Shown one piece after another: positions 1 to 8,592 of a stretch of 31,326 bases of DNA (positions are counted from its first letter, which is position 1; each line of letters begins with the position of its first letter). The translations under genes and the position numbers were made by a program. The notes beneath the pieces are model-generated. The model had not been told where the DNA came from. It did no database searches and saw nothing but the letters and a program-made list of their open reading frames with translations. Origin of the DNA: JBGCDD01 sp045105075 (GTDB lineage Bacteria; Pseudomonadota; Alphaproteobacteria; Rhodobacterales; Rhodobacteraceae); NCBI GenBank assembly GCA_045105075.1, contig JBGCDD010000187.1:1-31326 (forward strand). The letters run 5' to 3'.

Positions 1-2601
1 GCTGCGGATCATCCAGTTTGCGCGGCGCAAACGTTTGGGCGTGCCCGGCGTTGTGACCAGCGCCGCAAAGGGCAGGCGCAACATGTCCGAGGGCGGTGCG
101 ATGATCAGGTTGGGGTAGTTTTCAATGATGCCATCCAGCCCGCCAAAAAGATCGCGGTAAAGGCTGTGGGCGGCGTCAAAGTCAAAATGCGCGCGCGGGT
201 CGGCGGCTTTTGGCCCGCCGGCTTGCATGGCGCCGCGCAGCCCTTGTGCGCCGCCGCCCGAGCAGCCGGGATCACTGATCGCCACATCGCAACGGAACGC
301 CTGAATGCGGGCGCGCAACGTGCGCCGCGATGGCTCGCCCATGCGCGCGATGTGCACACGATCCGCGGTGATGGCCACGATGTGATTGGCCGAGCTTTCA
401 AGCCCCGGAATGGCCGCCGGCTGCAGCGAGGCCAACACAAAGGTCACCACCATTTCATCGTCTGCGAGTGTCGCCTGAACATCGGCCACTGACATCGGGG
501 TGATTGCGCCCAGCCCCAGATTGCCCACGCCCATGGCAGCAAGCGAGCCGTCGATGCCGCTCATGTCACGATCAATCTTGGCAAGTTCGCCGCTGAGCCG
601 TTCGATCACCGCAGGGTCGCGCGCGGTGTTGGCGACGCTGGCCGCCAGCCGGGCGCTGAGGGCGCTGTGTTGTTCCTGAATGTCCTGGCGTTCACGCAAC
701 AGACCGCCGCGACCGGGATCATCCACCGACAGCCGGGTTTCCAGAAATTGCAGCGCCTCGGCAGAGCGGGTGACCTGAGTCCATTGCAGCGCCTGAAACG
801 CTTCGTCAACATGCGCGGGGGGCGGCGGGGTCGGGGTGTCGATCAGCAACCAGGCAAAAAGCTCGAAATCCCAGGACACTTCCGGCAGGTTTTCGCGGTA
901 TGCGGGGGATTTATGCGCTTGCGTCAGGCGGCGATATTGGCGCTGTGCGTCGGCGCGATCACCGGTTTGCATCAGGACTTGCGCCAGAAAGGTGCGTGCG
1001 ACTTTGCTGTCATTTGCCTCGTCGGGCAGAACTGCGTCGTTGAGCGCGACAGCTTCGCGAGCAAGGGTCTTCGCGCTTTGCATATCGCCGGAAAAGCCAA
1101 CAATCTGGGCTATATCGATCAGGGCAGCGCTGAAGTCGACACTGTTTTCCGGCGCTGCCTTGCGCAGATCATCGACCACAGCCAGCCAGGGTGCAATGGC
1201 CTGCGTGGCTTGACCCTTTTCAAGATCAAGCCAAAACCCAACCCGTTTCAGCCGCGAAGACGTCAGCGCCAGCATCCAGGGATCGCTTGATTGGGCCGCT
1301 TGGGTCGCTATTTGGGCCTGCGCCCGGGCCAAGCGCGCAGTGGCCGCATCAAGAAACCCGTTTTCGGTCAGAAAAACGGTTTGATCCGCCAGCAACCACA
1401 CTGCATCGACGACCGCAGTTGGATCGACCCCGGGCGAGGCCTCGGCCGCCGCATCGCTGAGATCATAAAGCGCGATGGCGCGATCCGGGTCGCCCGCCAG
1501 ATTGGTGATCCAGGCCAGTTGCGCATAAACGCTCGACAGGTGCGTGCGTCCGGTTTCAGACCGCTCGAGGATGGGAATGGCGCGCTGCATCGTCGCTTGG
1601 GCCAGATCGTGGCGGCCAAATTTGCTTTCGGCCAGGGCAATGTTGCTGAGCGCGAGTCCAAGGCGCGGGTTGTCCTCGTTGGGTTTTGCGCCCACCGATT
1701 GCGCCGCAATTTGCGCAACGGCAAGGTTTTCCAGTGAGTTGATGGCGATGTTGTCCGCGAATTTTTCAGCGTTGCGCGTCATGTCATCGATGAAGGCGCG
1801 GTCGTCCTCGGTGGTGGTGTCCGAGGACAGCCACAGTCGCATTTCCTGGCGCGCCAATTCACTTTGCCCGGCCCGGTGACGCGCGTTAAAGCGTTGAAAT
1901 TCCAGCTCTCTGGTGGCGGTTTGGCGCAGGTTTTCCGGGTAGTAGGTCTGGATCAGGATCTTTTTGGCCTCGAGCAGTGAAAACACCGTGTCCCAATCGC
2001 CGGTTTCTTCCGCGGTGCTGATGTGACTGGCGAATTGGCTGTACAGATCGTTCGAGCTTCCATTCAGCAGCGCGGAGTTGCTCAGCACCACTTCGCGCAA
2101 GGCCACAACGACATTTTGGTATTGCGCGGTCTCAAGATAAAACCCAAGCGCCAGTTGCGCCACATTGCCCTGAAACGGGGTCGCGCGGGCGGCTTGGCTG
2201 GCCTGGCTCATCAGCTCGCCTGCGCGTGTGGGATTGCCCACGCGCAAGTTGTGCGCGCTGTATTCGGTCAGAACGGTGAGCCCCGCAGCGGTGCCAAAAC
2301 GTTGGCGGGCGCGCAAAAACGCCAGCGCCTGATCCCAGATCCGCGCCGCGCGCGCCATATCACTGCCGGTGGTCGACAGCAGATAAGCCACGTTGTTGTG
2401 GGCAAAGACAAAGGCGTCGGGGTCCGGGTTGTCGAGGTTTTGTGCCGCCGTCAGGGCTCGTTCGGCCAGAACCCGCGCTTGGGTCAGGTCGCCTTGTTGA
2501 AAGGCGTTTAGGGCCGCGTCGTTCATGGCGCCAAGATCGGGGTCGCTTTGGGCCAAGAGCGGGCCGCAGAGCAAGGCCAGTATCAAAACCCAAAAGCGCA
2601 T
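1..2601 (-). CDS. Exported TPR-rich protein with C-terminal CHAT (caspase-like) domain, 3' end outside window
   Basis: I translated the minus strand from the ATG at 2601 and found 867 codons open to base 1, so the stop lies outside the window. Residues 1-18 look like a Sec signal peptide (hydrophobic VLILALLCGPLLAQ). The next ~600 residues are Ala/Leu/Gln-rich helical repeats of TPR character. The last visible part (after MSVADVQATLADDEMVVTFVL, then LIIAPPSDMLRLPFAAL) matches the start of a CHAT domain, the separase/caspase-like peptidase fold usually found after TPRs. Its catalytic His and Cys would lie beyond the left edge, so activity cannot be judged. The ATG begins one base after the rhodanese stop (TGA 2605-2603), indicating translational coupling as the last visible gene of the caspase operon. 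The domain call is family knowledge; the exported location is inferred from the signal. Confidence 0.87.
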   Translation of the reverse strand, partial: MRFWVLILALLCGPLLAQSDPDLGAMNDAALNAFQQGDLTQARVLAERALTAAQNLDNPDPDAFVFAHNNVAYLLSTTGSDMARAARIWDQALAFLRARQRFGTAAGLTVLTEYSAHNLRVGNPTRAGELMSQASQAARATPFQGNVAQLALGFYLETAQYQNVVVALREVVLSNSALLNGSSNDLYSQFASHISTAEETGDWDTVFSLLEAKKILIQTYYPENLRQTATRELEFQRFNARHRAGQSELARQEMRLWLSSDTTTEDDRAFIDDMTRNAEKFADNIAINSLENLAVAQIAAQSVGAKPNEDNPRLGLALSNIALAESKFGRHDLAQATMQRAIPILERSETGRTHLSSVYAQLAWITNLAGDPDRAIALYDLSDAAAEASPGVDPTAVVDAVWLLADQTVFLTENGFLDAATARLARAQAQIATQAAQSSDPWMLALTSSRLKRVGFWLDLEKGQATQAIAPWLAVVDDLRKAAPENSVDFSAALIDIAQIVGFSGDMQSAKTLAREAVALNDAVLPDEANDSKVARTFLAQVLMQTGDRADAQRQYRRLTQAHKSPAYRENLPEVSWDFELFAWLLIDTPTPPPPAHVDEAFQALQWTQVTRSAEALQFLETRLSVDDPGRGGLLRERQDIQEQHSALSARLAASVANTARDPAVIERLSGELAKIDRDMSGIDGSLAAMGVGNLGLGAITPMSVADVQATLADDEMVVTFVLASLQPAAIPGLESSANHIVAITADRVHIARMGEPSRRTLRARIQAFRCDVAISDPGCSGGGAQGLRGAMQAGGPKAADPRAHFDFDAAHSLYRDLFGGLDGIIENYPNLIIAPPSDMLRLPFAALVTTPGTPKRLRRANWMIRS

Positions 2602-2602
2602 G

Positions 2603-3469
2603 TCAGAACCCCGCAGGCATCAGTTGCAGCCCTGCCATCTGCCACGCTTGCAGCCCACCACGATACCAGAACACGTTTTGATAGCCCGCCGCGACAGCCC
2701 GCAGCGTGGCGTTATAGCTCAGCCAGCAATTGGGATCGCTGCAATAAATCACAATCGGCGTTTGGCGCTGACCTCGGGTGATCTGGCCCAGCCATTGCAC
2801 AACCTGCTGTTGCGTGCGGTCATTATAGCTGCCCGGTGTTGCCATATCGCGCGCCGTCAGCGCGCCGGGCAGCGCGTAGTTGCCGCCCAGAACATCAATC
2901 AACAGCAGCTGTTGGCCGGACTGCATGGCACCCGCCAGGTCCGCCGTGCCAATGGTGCGCGCGCCGGGAACCGAACTGGGGGTGGGGCCGTGCATCGGCC
3001 CGCGATGCAGCTGGTTGGTCGGGGGCACGCCAAAATCGCGCGACTCAAACGAAGCAATACGCGGGTCGATCTGCGGCCCTGGCCTGACCTGATTTTGCGG
3101 AGGCTGATCCTGGTTTTGGGGCGGTTGAAACTGGTTTTGGGGCGGTTGTCCGCTGTTTTGCGGTGGCCCGTCCGACAGCACTGGCGGTTGCCCGCCCTGT
3201 TGGTTGTCAAAGGCGCCGGGCGCAAAGTCATTGCCACCGACAACCGGCACATCATTTTGCGGCGGCTGGGTTTGTTGGCCCGTTTCCGGCTGACCAAAAC
3301 CGCCACCGCTGTCAAAGCTGCCGCCGAAACCGCTGTTGCCGCCGGGTGGGTTGACCGGTTGCGGCGTGGTGTTGAACCCGCCGCCGAAACTCCCCCCAAA
3401 CCCGTCATTTGCCAGCGCGCCCACCGGCAACACGGCCAGTATCACGGCGATAAGATTACCCTTGAACAT
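2603..3469 (-). CDS. Exported rhodanese-like protein with PPQN repeat linker
   Basis: A 288-residue protein. I chose the ATG at 3469 because a signal peptide (LIAVILAVLPVGALA, cut near residue 20) starts there; the same frame is open further upstream, but that part lies inside the protease gene. Residues 21-135 are a Gly/Pro/Gln-rich linker with four tandem seven-residue PPQN units (about 102-129). Residues 170-288 form a rhodanese-like domain: LLLIDV, then VIYC with Cys243 in the active-site position, a second Cys248 followed by Trp, and the GYQNVFWYRGGLQAW ending. The Cys-x4-Cys-Trp loop resembles rhodanese relatives carrying a CXXCW-type motif more than classical sulfurtransferases. The start overlaps the protease gene by 14 bases, and the CHAT gene follows after one base. 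A thiol redox or sulfur-transfer role in the periplasm is inferred, and the substrate is unknown. Confidence 0.85.
   Translation of the reverse strand: MFKGNLIAVILAVLPVGALANDGFGGSFGGGFNTTPQPVNPPGGNSGFGGSFDSGGGFGQPETGQQTQPPQNDVPVVGGNDFAPGAFDNQQGGQPPVLSDGPPQNSGQPPQNQFQPPQNQDQPPQNQVRPGPQIDPRIASFESRDFGVPPTNQLHRGPMHGPTPSSVPGARTIGTADLAGAMQSGQQLLLIDVLGGNYALPGALTARDMATPGSYNDRTQQQVVQWLGQITRGQRQTPIVIYCSDPNCWLSYNATLRAVAAGYQNVFWYRGGLQAWQMAGLQLMPAGF
3083..3166 (-). repeat. Four 21-base tandem repeats encoding a Pro-Gln linker
   Basis: Inside the rhodanese-like gene, four successive 21-base units encode GPPQNSG, QPPQNQF, QPPQNQD and QPPQNQV. On the plus strand the core appears as repeated TTTTG-GGGCGGTTG blocks. 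This is a coding minisatellite that probably forms an extended flexible linker. Copy number could differ between strains. Confidence 0.8.
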
Positions 3470-4505
3470 GACGCGCGATCCAATTGTAATATTGCGACAC
3501 GCGGGTGTAGACACCATAGAGGCTTTCGTGTCCGCACGCCGAACGCGCCCCGATGGGCGAGCGGTTCCAGCTGACAATGCCAACCTGCAACCACTGTCCA
3601 TTTTGCTGACGCACCATCAATGGCCCGCCGCTGTCGCCATTGCACATGGTGCGCTGACCACTGGCGATCCCGGCGCAGATCATCTGCGGGGTCAGGGCAT
3701 CGCCGATTTCTTGGGTGAGGATACTGTAGGCGCGCTCCAGGTTCTCCATCGGAATACCGTTGGCCTGACCCATGTTGAGCAAAAAGCCCCCCATATCGCG
3801 TTTGGTTTGCTCGGCCATGCCGGCGTTGCAGGTGGCGTTCTGAACGATGTCGATGTCGGTTTCCATCAGCTCGATCGGGAATTTGCCGTTCTCCATCATG
3901 CCCCAACCGATCACAACCGCAGGACCATTGGGCAGCGGTTGGCCCTCGCCGTGGACCGAAATCGCACCAACCGGACCCGAGCTTTGCTGTACGGGTTGGG
4001 CCAGTTGCAACAGCGCAATGTCGTTGTTGATGCGGGTCGGGTCATAAGATTCGTGCACAATCACCCGCGCCACTTCGCGAAAATCACCGCCGCGCATATC
4101 CACCGCCCCCGAGCGCACAGCCAACGTGTTGGGCACCATGGGTTCACCGTCTTGGGTGACCACGCAATGCGCAGCCGTCAGGATCCATTGGCGCGCGATC
4201 AACGAGCCGCCGCAAAACTGGGACTTGAACCGGCTTTCGGGTTGATTGCTCAGTTTTTTGGCGTCATGCAGCGATACTTGGGCAGGCCATGCGCCTTCTT
4301 TTGCCGCGCGCCCGCCAAAGATCCGCGAGGCTGTTTCGGCCTCAAGCGGGTCGTCTGCGCGTTCTTTCAGATCCAGAACATGGGCTTTTACGGCCACATC
4401 ATCACCGCCCAAAGGCACGGCAACCGAGGCCAGCCCCGTCTGCTGCGCGTGTGCGGCCATGGGCAGCAAAAGGGCGCTGGCCAGGGCCAAAATATGCGTT
4501 TTCAT
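3456..4505 (-). CDS. Exported trypsin-family (S1) serine protease with zymogen propeptide
   Basis: A 349-residue protein with a signal peptide at 1-20 (AHA/QQ). Residues 21-61 are a propeptide ending in Arg61, followed by IFGG, the site where S1 zymogens are cut. The triad is visible: His113 in TAAHC, Asp162 in NNDIALLQL and Ser292 in GDSGGPL, with Cys98/Cys114 as the usual disulfide. The residue six before the serine (chymotrypsin position 189) is Thr286, not Asp, so trypsin-like Arg/Lys preference is not expected. A strong ribosome site (AGGAGAG, about 5 bases before ATG) precedes the start. It lies 27 bases after the caspase stop and overlaps the rhodanese gene by 14 bases. The mature enzyme should act in the periplasm or outside the cell. 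Activation by an operon partner is inference. Confidence 0.93.
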   Translation of the reverse strand: MKTHILALASALLLPMAAHAQQTGLASVAVPLGGDDVAVKAHVLDLKERADDPLEAETASRIFGGRAAKEGAWPAQVSLHDAKKLSNQPESRFKSQFCGGSLIARQWILTAAHCVVTQDGEPMVPNTLAVRSGAVDMRGGDFREVARVIVHESYDPTRINNDIALLQLAQPVQQSSGPVGAISVHGEGQPLPNGPAVVIGWGMMENGKFPIELMETDIDIVQNATCNAGMAEQTKRDMGGFLLNMGQANGIPMENLERAYSILTQEIGDALTPQMICAGIASGQRTMCNGDSGGPLMVRQQNGQWLQVGIVSWNRSPIGARSACGHESLYGVYTRVSQYYNWIARHVQG

Positions 4506-4532
4506 AGTGTCTCTCCTGCGGGGATCATGTCG

Positions 4533-6689
4533 TTATTGTCCGGTTTCCGGGTCGCGCCCGGCTCGCAAAAAGGCCTGTGCGCGAGGCATCACGCTCCAAT
4601 CATAGCGGGTGACCCAAACATCGCTGGCCCCGGCCGAGCCAAATGAGCCGCGCGTGTTTGGCCCTTGCGCCAGGCCGGTCAGAAAGGAAATCACGTTGGT
4701 TTGCGCTGCACCGCGGGTGGCGCCGGCAGTCGCGGCACAGGTTTCCACCAAGCCTTCCAGGTTCAGCGCCTCGCGGTTGGTTTCCGCCTCGGTCACCACG
4801 ATAAACATGCGTTCGTGTCCGGCGGAATACCCATCCGGACAGTCCGAGCACGCCACCATACCGTGCCCGATTTGGCGCATTTGGGCGGTGTCTTCGATGC
4901 GCTCGTAGCTGGCATGAACGCAGAACCGTGCATCGATGTGGATGCGGTTGACGTCGCGCGTGCCTGCCACCTTGCCCTGCGCCCGCACCGCGAGCTGGTC
5001 GCATTGCTTGAGCGTTGCGCTGGCGGGCAGCTCAAGTTCGGGCGTGTCATCTTCGTCATGGGCTATTTCGCATTCCTCATAGGGGTCCAAATCATCGGCA
5101 TTGATCTGCAAATCGCCCACATCGACTTGGTTCAGTTTGATATCGAGGGTCAGCGGATTGGGCGACAGGCCCGATGGTTTTTTGGCAACCGAGCCCAGCA
5201 AACGCGCCAGTTCCTCGGCCCTCGCCATGCGCAGCAACGCATCAATCAGTTCGTCCGGGTCAATTTCAACCGCCAATCCCAACGGGTCGTTGCCTTGACG
5301 CGCACGCGCTCCAAACCACAATTGACCCTGTGCCAGATAGCTTTCGACGTCGTAATCCGACGCGTCCAGAACGATGTTTGGACCGGCTGCGCCCAATTCC
5401 GTCAACGCCTGCATCAGTGCGACCGAAGCGGGGTGATTGTCGCCCAACGTCAGATCGGTGGCAATGTCGCGCGGTGGCGCGATGCGGATCACCAGATCAA
5501 CCGGGCGCGCCATCACCTGCGCATAGCGCGCTTCGGGCGGCAACGCGCCGGCTTGATCACAAGGCGTTTGGCTGTTGGGCACGCAATCGGGCGACACCGC
5601 ACGCAATGACGCCTGGGTCGCTTTGGTGCGCCGCATCTGGGCATAGCCGATGATCGCCTCGGGCGGGTCGGCCGGGTCGGCCACAAGGCCCAGCACCGTG
5701 CCGTCACTTAGGCCATGCAGCTTGCCTGCCTGCACCTTGCGCTTGAGAATGGCAAAGCGGCGCACACCACTGGTGGCCTGACCGCCAAACACCGCCGCAT
5801 CGATCAGCGACCCTTCCCAAAGCGGGGTTTGCAACCGCGCGCCGCCGGGCACCGAGCTGTCATTCATATCGCTCAGCACCGCCTGAAACAATTGCCGGTA
5901 AGACAACCCTTCGCCGCTTTGCAGCCGCGCCGCCAGCTTTGAGGTGAACAGCCCGTACCAGATTGCGCCCCCGTCTTCGCTGGGAAAGCTGACTTCGCGC
6001 GCCAGCTCATTCGAGCGCGCCGAATAAAACGCCAGAAACCCGCCCGGAGGTTCGGTTTCATCAGGGGTTTCAATCAGTTGTACTTCGGTTTGTTGGCTGT
6101 CGGGCAGGGTCAGCCCCAGCACGGACGGATCAACATAACGCGTGGCGGTGCCCGGCGAACCCGCGCGCAGTCCCGAGCCAGAATGGCAACTGTCCAGCAC
6201 CAGCCAGACATCAGCGCCGGTGTTGCGAAGCGCGCGCACGGCGGCACCGATTTCGTCATCAACAATCGCATTCGGGATAACGCCAGCGCCGGGTTCGGCA
6301 CGGGCGGTGTCTGCGGGCAGAAAGACCTCGTCCAAACCGTCGGTTTCATCGCCGCCCAAATCGGTTTGGCGGGTGCCGTGCCCGGACATGTGAATGTAAA
6401 TTAAATCGCCTTCGCCCGCGCGCAATGTCATGGCCTCAAGCGCGCCAAGAATGGCGGTGCGGGTGGGACGGATGCCGCCGTCGACCCCATCAGCCAAAAG
6501 CACCAGATCCTGCACGCCGCGCTGGTTCAAAACGTCCGCCAAAAGCCGCACATCATTGGCCGGACCCTTCAGATCGGCCAGCCCGATGCTGTCATCATAG
6601 TCGGAGACGCCCACCAGAATGGCGCGCATCTCGGCCAGCAAAGGCGTGGCGAAAACACACAACCACAGGCCCAGCGCAAACGCTTTCAT
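4533..6689 (-). CDS. Exported caspase-family (C14, metacaspase-like) peptidase
   Basis: A 718-residue protein with a signal peptide at 1-19 (ALGLWLCVFATPLLA). The caspase-like domain spans about residues 21-300: RAILVGVSDY at its first strand, catalytic His104 in SGHG and catalytic Cys168 in DSCHSG, the standard dyad of clan CD. Residues 300-718 have no fold I recognise; they include a segment rich in Asp/Glu (about 540-570) and several cysteines (DPYEECEI, CSDCPDG). The ATG at 6689 is preceded by GGGAG about 10 bases upstream. It is the first gene of the operon that continues with the trypsin-like, rhodanese-like and CHAT genes, and it diverges from the hydrolase gene at 6832. Prokaryotic metacaspases usually cut after Arg or Lys; that specificity is assumed here, not shown. 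Confidence 0.92.
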   Translation of the reverse strand: MKAFALGLWLCVFATPLLAEMRAILVGVSDYDDSIGLADLKGPANDVRLLADVLNQRGVQDLVLLADGVDGGIRPTRTAILGALEAMTLRAGEGDLIYIHMSGHGTRQTDLGGDETDGLDEVFLPADTARAEPGAGVIPNAIVDDEIGAAVRALRNTGADVWLVLDSCHSGSGLRAGSPGTATRYVDPSVLGLTLPDSQQTEVQLIETPDETEPPGGFLAFYSARSNELAREVSFPSEDGGAIWYGLFTSKLAARLQSGEGLSYRQLFQAVLSDMNDSSVPGGARLQTPLWEGSLIDAAVFGGQATSGVRRFAILKRKVQAGKLHGLSDGTVLGLVADPADPPEAIIGYAQMRRTKATQASLRAVSPDCVPNSQTPCDQAGALPPEARYAQVMARPVDLVIRIAPPRDIATDLTLGDNHPASVALMQALTELGAAGPNIVLDASDYDVESYLAQGQLWFGARARQGNDPLGLAVEIDPDELIDALLRMARAEELARLLGSVAKKPSGLSPNPLTLDIKLNQVDVGDLQINADDLDPYEECEIAHDEDDTPELELPASATLKQCDQLAVRAQGKVAGTRDVNRIHIDARFCVHASYERIEDTAQMRQIGHGMVACSDCPDGYSAGHERMFIVVTEAETNREALNLEGLVETCAATAGATRGAAQTNVISFLTGLAQGPNTRGSFGSAGASDVWVTRYDWSVMPRAQAFLRAGRDPETGQ

Positions 6690-6831
6690 CGCAATTTCAC
6701 TCCCAAAAACAGTCGTCTAAAAATCGTCATCGGTTAATCTACAGGATATTGGCACAGCCAGGGCCATTTGCCAAAACACTTTGTTGTTGTTTACAACTCA
6801 AAGCGACTCGGGGCGAAAGAGGTGATAGGCC
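6690..6831. promoter_or_regulatory. Divergent promoter region with inverted repeat TTGGCA-N14-TGCCAA
   Basis: The 142 bases separating the caspase operon from the hydrolase gene must hold both promoters. Perfect half-sites TTGGCA (6749-6754) and TGCCAA (6769-6774) face each other about 20 bases centre to centre, as expected for a dimeric regulator on one face of the helix. No confident -35/-10 pair was found. The spacing does not fit a sigma-54 promoter although TGGCAC and TTGC occur. A shared operator is a hypothesis. Confidence 0.35.
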
Positions 6832-8589
6832 ATGCGACACTTGATACTGACCTCTTTGCTGTGCCTCGCGCTGTCGTGGGCCCCAATTGCGCGCGCGCAG
6901 GATGATCCGGGGCTGGCTGGCCTGACCTCCTTGGCAACAAGTGATCCTGCGGCGGCCATCGATTGGATCGTGGCCTGGAACGCGCGCACGGCGGGGGATG
7001 CAGAGCGGTCGCCGCATCTGACCTTTGATGTGAACCAATTGCAGGCTGAATTGTTGGTTGATGCCGGGCGCGCGCTTGAGGCGGCCACCGTTCTGGTCGA
7101 CCTGGCCAATTATGTGAATCAGCAGCGCACAGTGCTTGATGTTGACCCCAGTCCATTGTGGGCGCAAGCGGCGCGTCAATTCGAGGCCGCATCAACGCAG
7201 GCGGCTGAACCGGATGATGCCGTCGAGCTGTTGGAAAACGCGCTTGAGGCATTGCAATTTTTGCTGGAAGAACAACGTGATGGCGCTCGTTCCGGTGCGA
7301 TCTTGGGCCAAACGCTTGAAGATATGGCGCGCCTTTCGACGGCGATTGGCGATGCTCCCGAAGCCGATCGGCTGCTTGCCCAGGCGGCCAGCGCGCGCGC
7401 GGCACCGGCGATGGAGCCAACCCGCGGCAGCACGGGCGGATTTCACGCGGTTGATGTGTTTTACGCCACTGACCGGGCCAGAACCGGGCGCTCTGATCCG
7501 GCCGAATTTTACGGTATGGGCCGGGGCGAGCTGGAACTGGGGGTTGCAACCGTGACGATCCCGCACACGCACAGCCCTGGCGTGCTGGAAGCGCCCAGCA
7601 TCTGGAAACTGGAGTTTCGCGCCAATCCAGCGCGTCACGTGGTTCTGGCACGGATCGAACCGTTTGATAGCAAAGCCTATTTCGAACGGCTCAAGGGCGA
7701 GGTGTTGCAAACTTCCGAACGCGAAGCTTTTGTGTTCATCCACGGTTACAATGTGCGTTTTGAAAAGGCGGCCCGGCGTGCGGCGCAACTTGCCTATGAC
7801 ATGAATTATACAGGCGTTCCAATTCTTTACTCGTGGCCGTCTCGAGGGTCGACGGTGGGGTATGTGGCGGATACGGCGGTGGTGCGCCTTAGCGGGCGGC
7901 GTCTCAGCCGGTTTCTGGATGACTTGGTGGAACGCTCTGGCGCACAGACCATTCACATCGTCGCGCACTCGATGGGCAACCGGGCGTTGACCGACGCACT
8001 TGAGCTGATGGCGCTGCGTCGCGGTGTCAAATCCGGTGATGACCCGCTGTTCGGGCAGGTCTTGTTTGCCGCGCCCGATGTTGACGCGGGTCTGTTTCGC
8101 GAAATGTTGCCCACGATACGGCCCATTGCCGAACGCCTGACGCTATATGCCTCTGAAGAAGATTGGGCGTTGACCGCATCGCGAAAATTGCATGGTGACG
8201 TGCCCCGCGCGGGCCTTGGCGGGCGCTTTACGTTGGTGGATCCGTCAATTGACAGTATTGATATGTCTGAATTGGGCGAGGACATGCTGTCGCACAGCTA
8301 TTTTGCCGATGACAGTTCGGCGCTTGCGGACATCATGACCCTGTTTTGGCAAAACACTGCGCCGCAGCATCGTTGCGGTCTGGCCGGGCGCGCAAAACAG
8401 CAAGGGCAGGTCTGGAGCTACCGCAGCGGCGTTTGCGCTGATCGCAATTTGATCGACGTGCTGGGCCATATGCGCAAAGCCAATGTGCGCACGATGGATC
8501 AGGCCCGAATTGTTCTGGATCAAACAGTCAGCGACGCAGGGCTGGCCAAACGGCTGGAAAATGTTGTGTCGCAAATTGTGAATAACTAG
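6832..8589 (+). CDS. Exported alpha/beta hydrolase, DUF900 type
   Basis: A 585-residue protein with a signal peptide at 1-22 (ALSWAPIARA/Q). Residues 23-195 are helical, with TPR-like character. Residues 205-500 form a DUF900-type alpha/beta hydrolase: VDVFYATDRAR at its start, HGYN at 304-307 for the oxyanion hole, nucleophile Ser380 in IVAHSMGN, acid probably Asp415 or Asp417 in APDVDA, and a candidate His488 in LSHSYF. Residues 510-585 form an extra C-terminal segment with two cysteines. AGAGGTGA lies about 8 bases before the ATG. It is divergent from the caspase operon, and its stop is 3 bases from the stop of the convergent secreted-protein gene. The substrate is unknown; relatives are annotated as esterases. 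Confidence 0.88.
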   Translation: MRHLILTSLLCLALSWAPIARAQDDPGLAGLTSLATSDPAAAIDWIVAWNARTAGDAERSPHLTFDVNQLQAELLVDAGRALEAATVLVDLANYVNQQRTVLDVDPSPLWAQAARQFEAASTQAAEPDDAVELLENALEALQFLLEEQRDGARSGAILGQTLEDMARLSTAIGDAPEADRLLAQAASARAAPAMEPTRGSTGGFHAVDVFYATDRARTGRSDPAEFYGMGRGELELGVATVTIPHTHSPGVLEAPSIWKLEFRANPARHVVLARIEPFDSKAYFERLKGEVLQTSEREAFVFIHGYNVRFEKAARRAAQLAYDMNYTGVPILYSWPSRGSTVGYVADTAVVRLSGRRLSRFLDDLVERSGAQTIHIVAHSMGNRALTDALELMALRRGVKSGDDPLFGQVLFAAPDVDAGLFREMLPTIRPIAERLTLYASEEDWALTASRKLHGDVPRAGLGGRFTLVDPSIDSIDMSELGEDMLSHSYFADDSSALADIMTLFWQNTAPQHRCGLAGRAKQQGQVWSYRSGVCADRNLIDVLGHMRKANVRTMDQARIVLDQTVSDAGLAKRLENVVSQIVNN

Positions 8590-8592
8590 CTG

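Noticed and set aside
2603..3601. Longer rhodanese-like protein starting at 3601
   Set aside because: The extra 44 residues lie inside the protease gene and would precede a clear signal peptide starting at 3469.
3336..4646. 436-codon plus-strand frame opposite the protease gene
   Set aside because: It lies antisense to a protein with full trypsin-family motifs; its His/Arg-rich composition is a GC-driven shadow.
6750..6774. Sigma-54 promoter suggested by TGGCAC and TTGC
   Set aside because: The spacing between the two elements is about six bases too long for the -24/-12 pattern.
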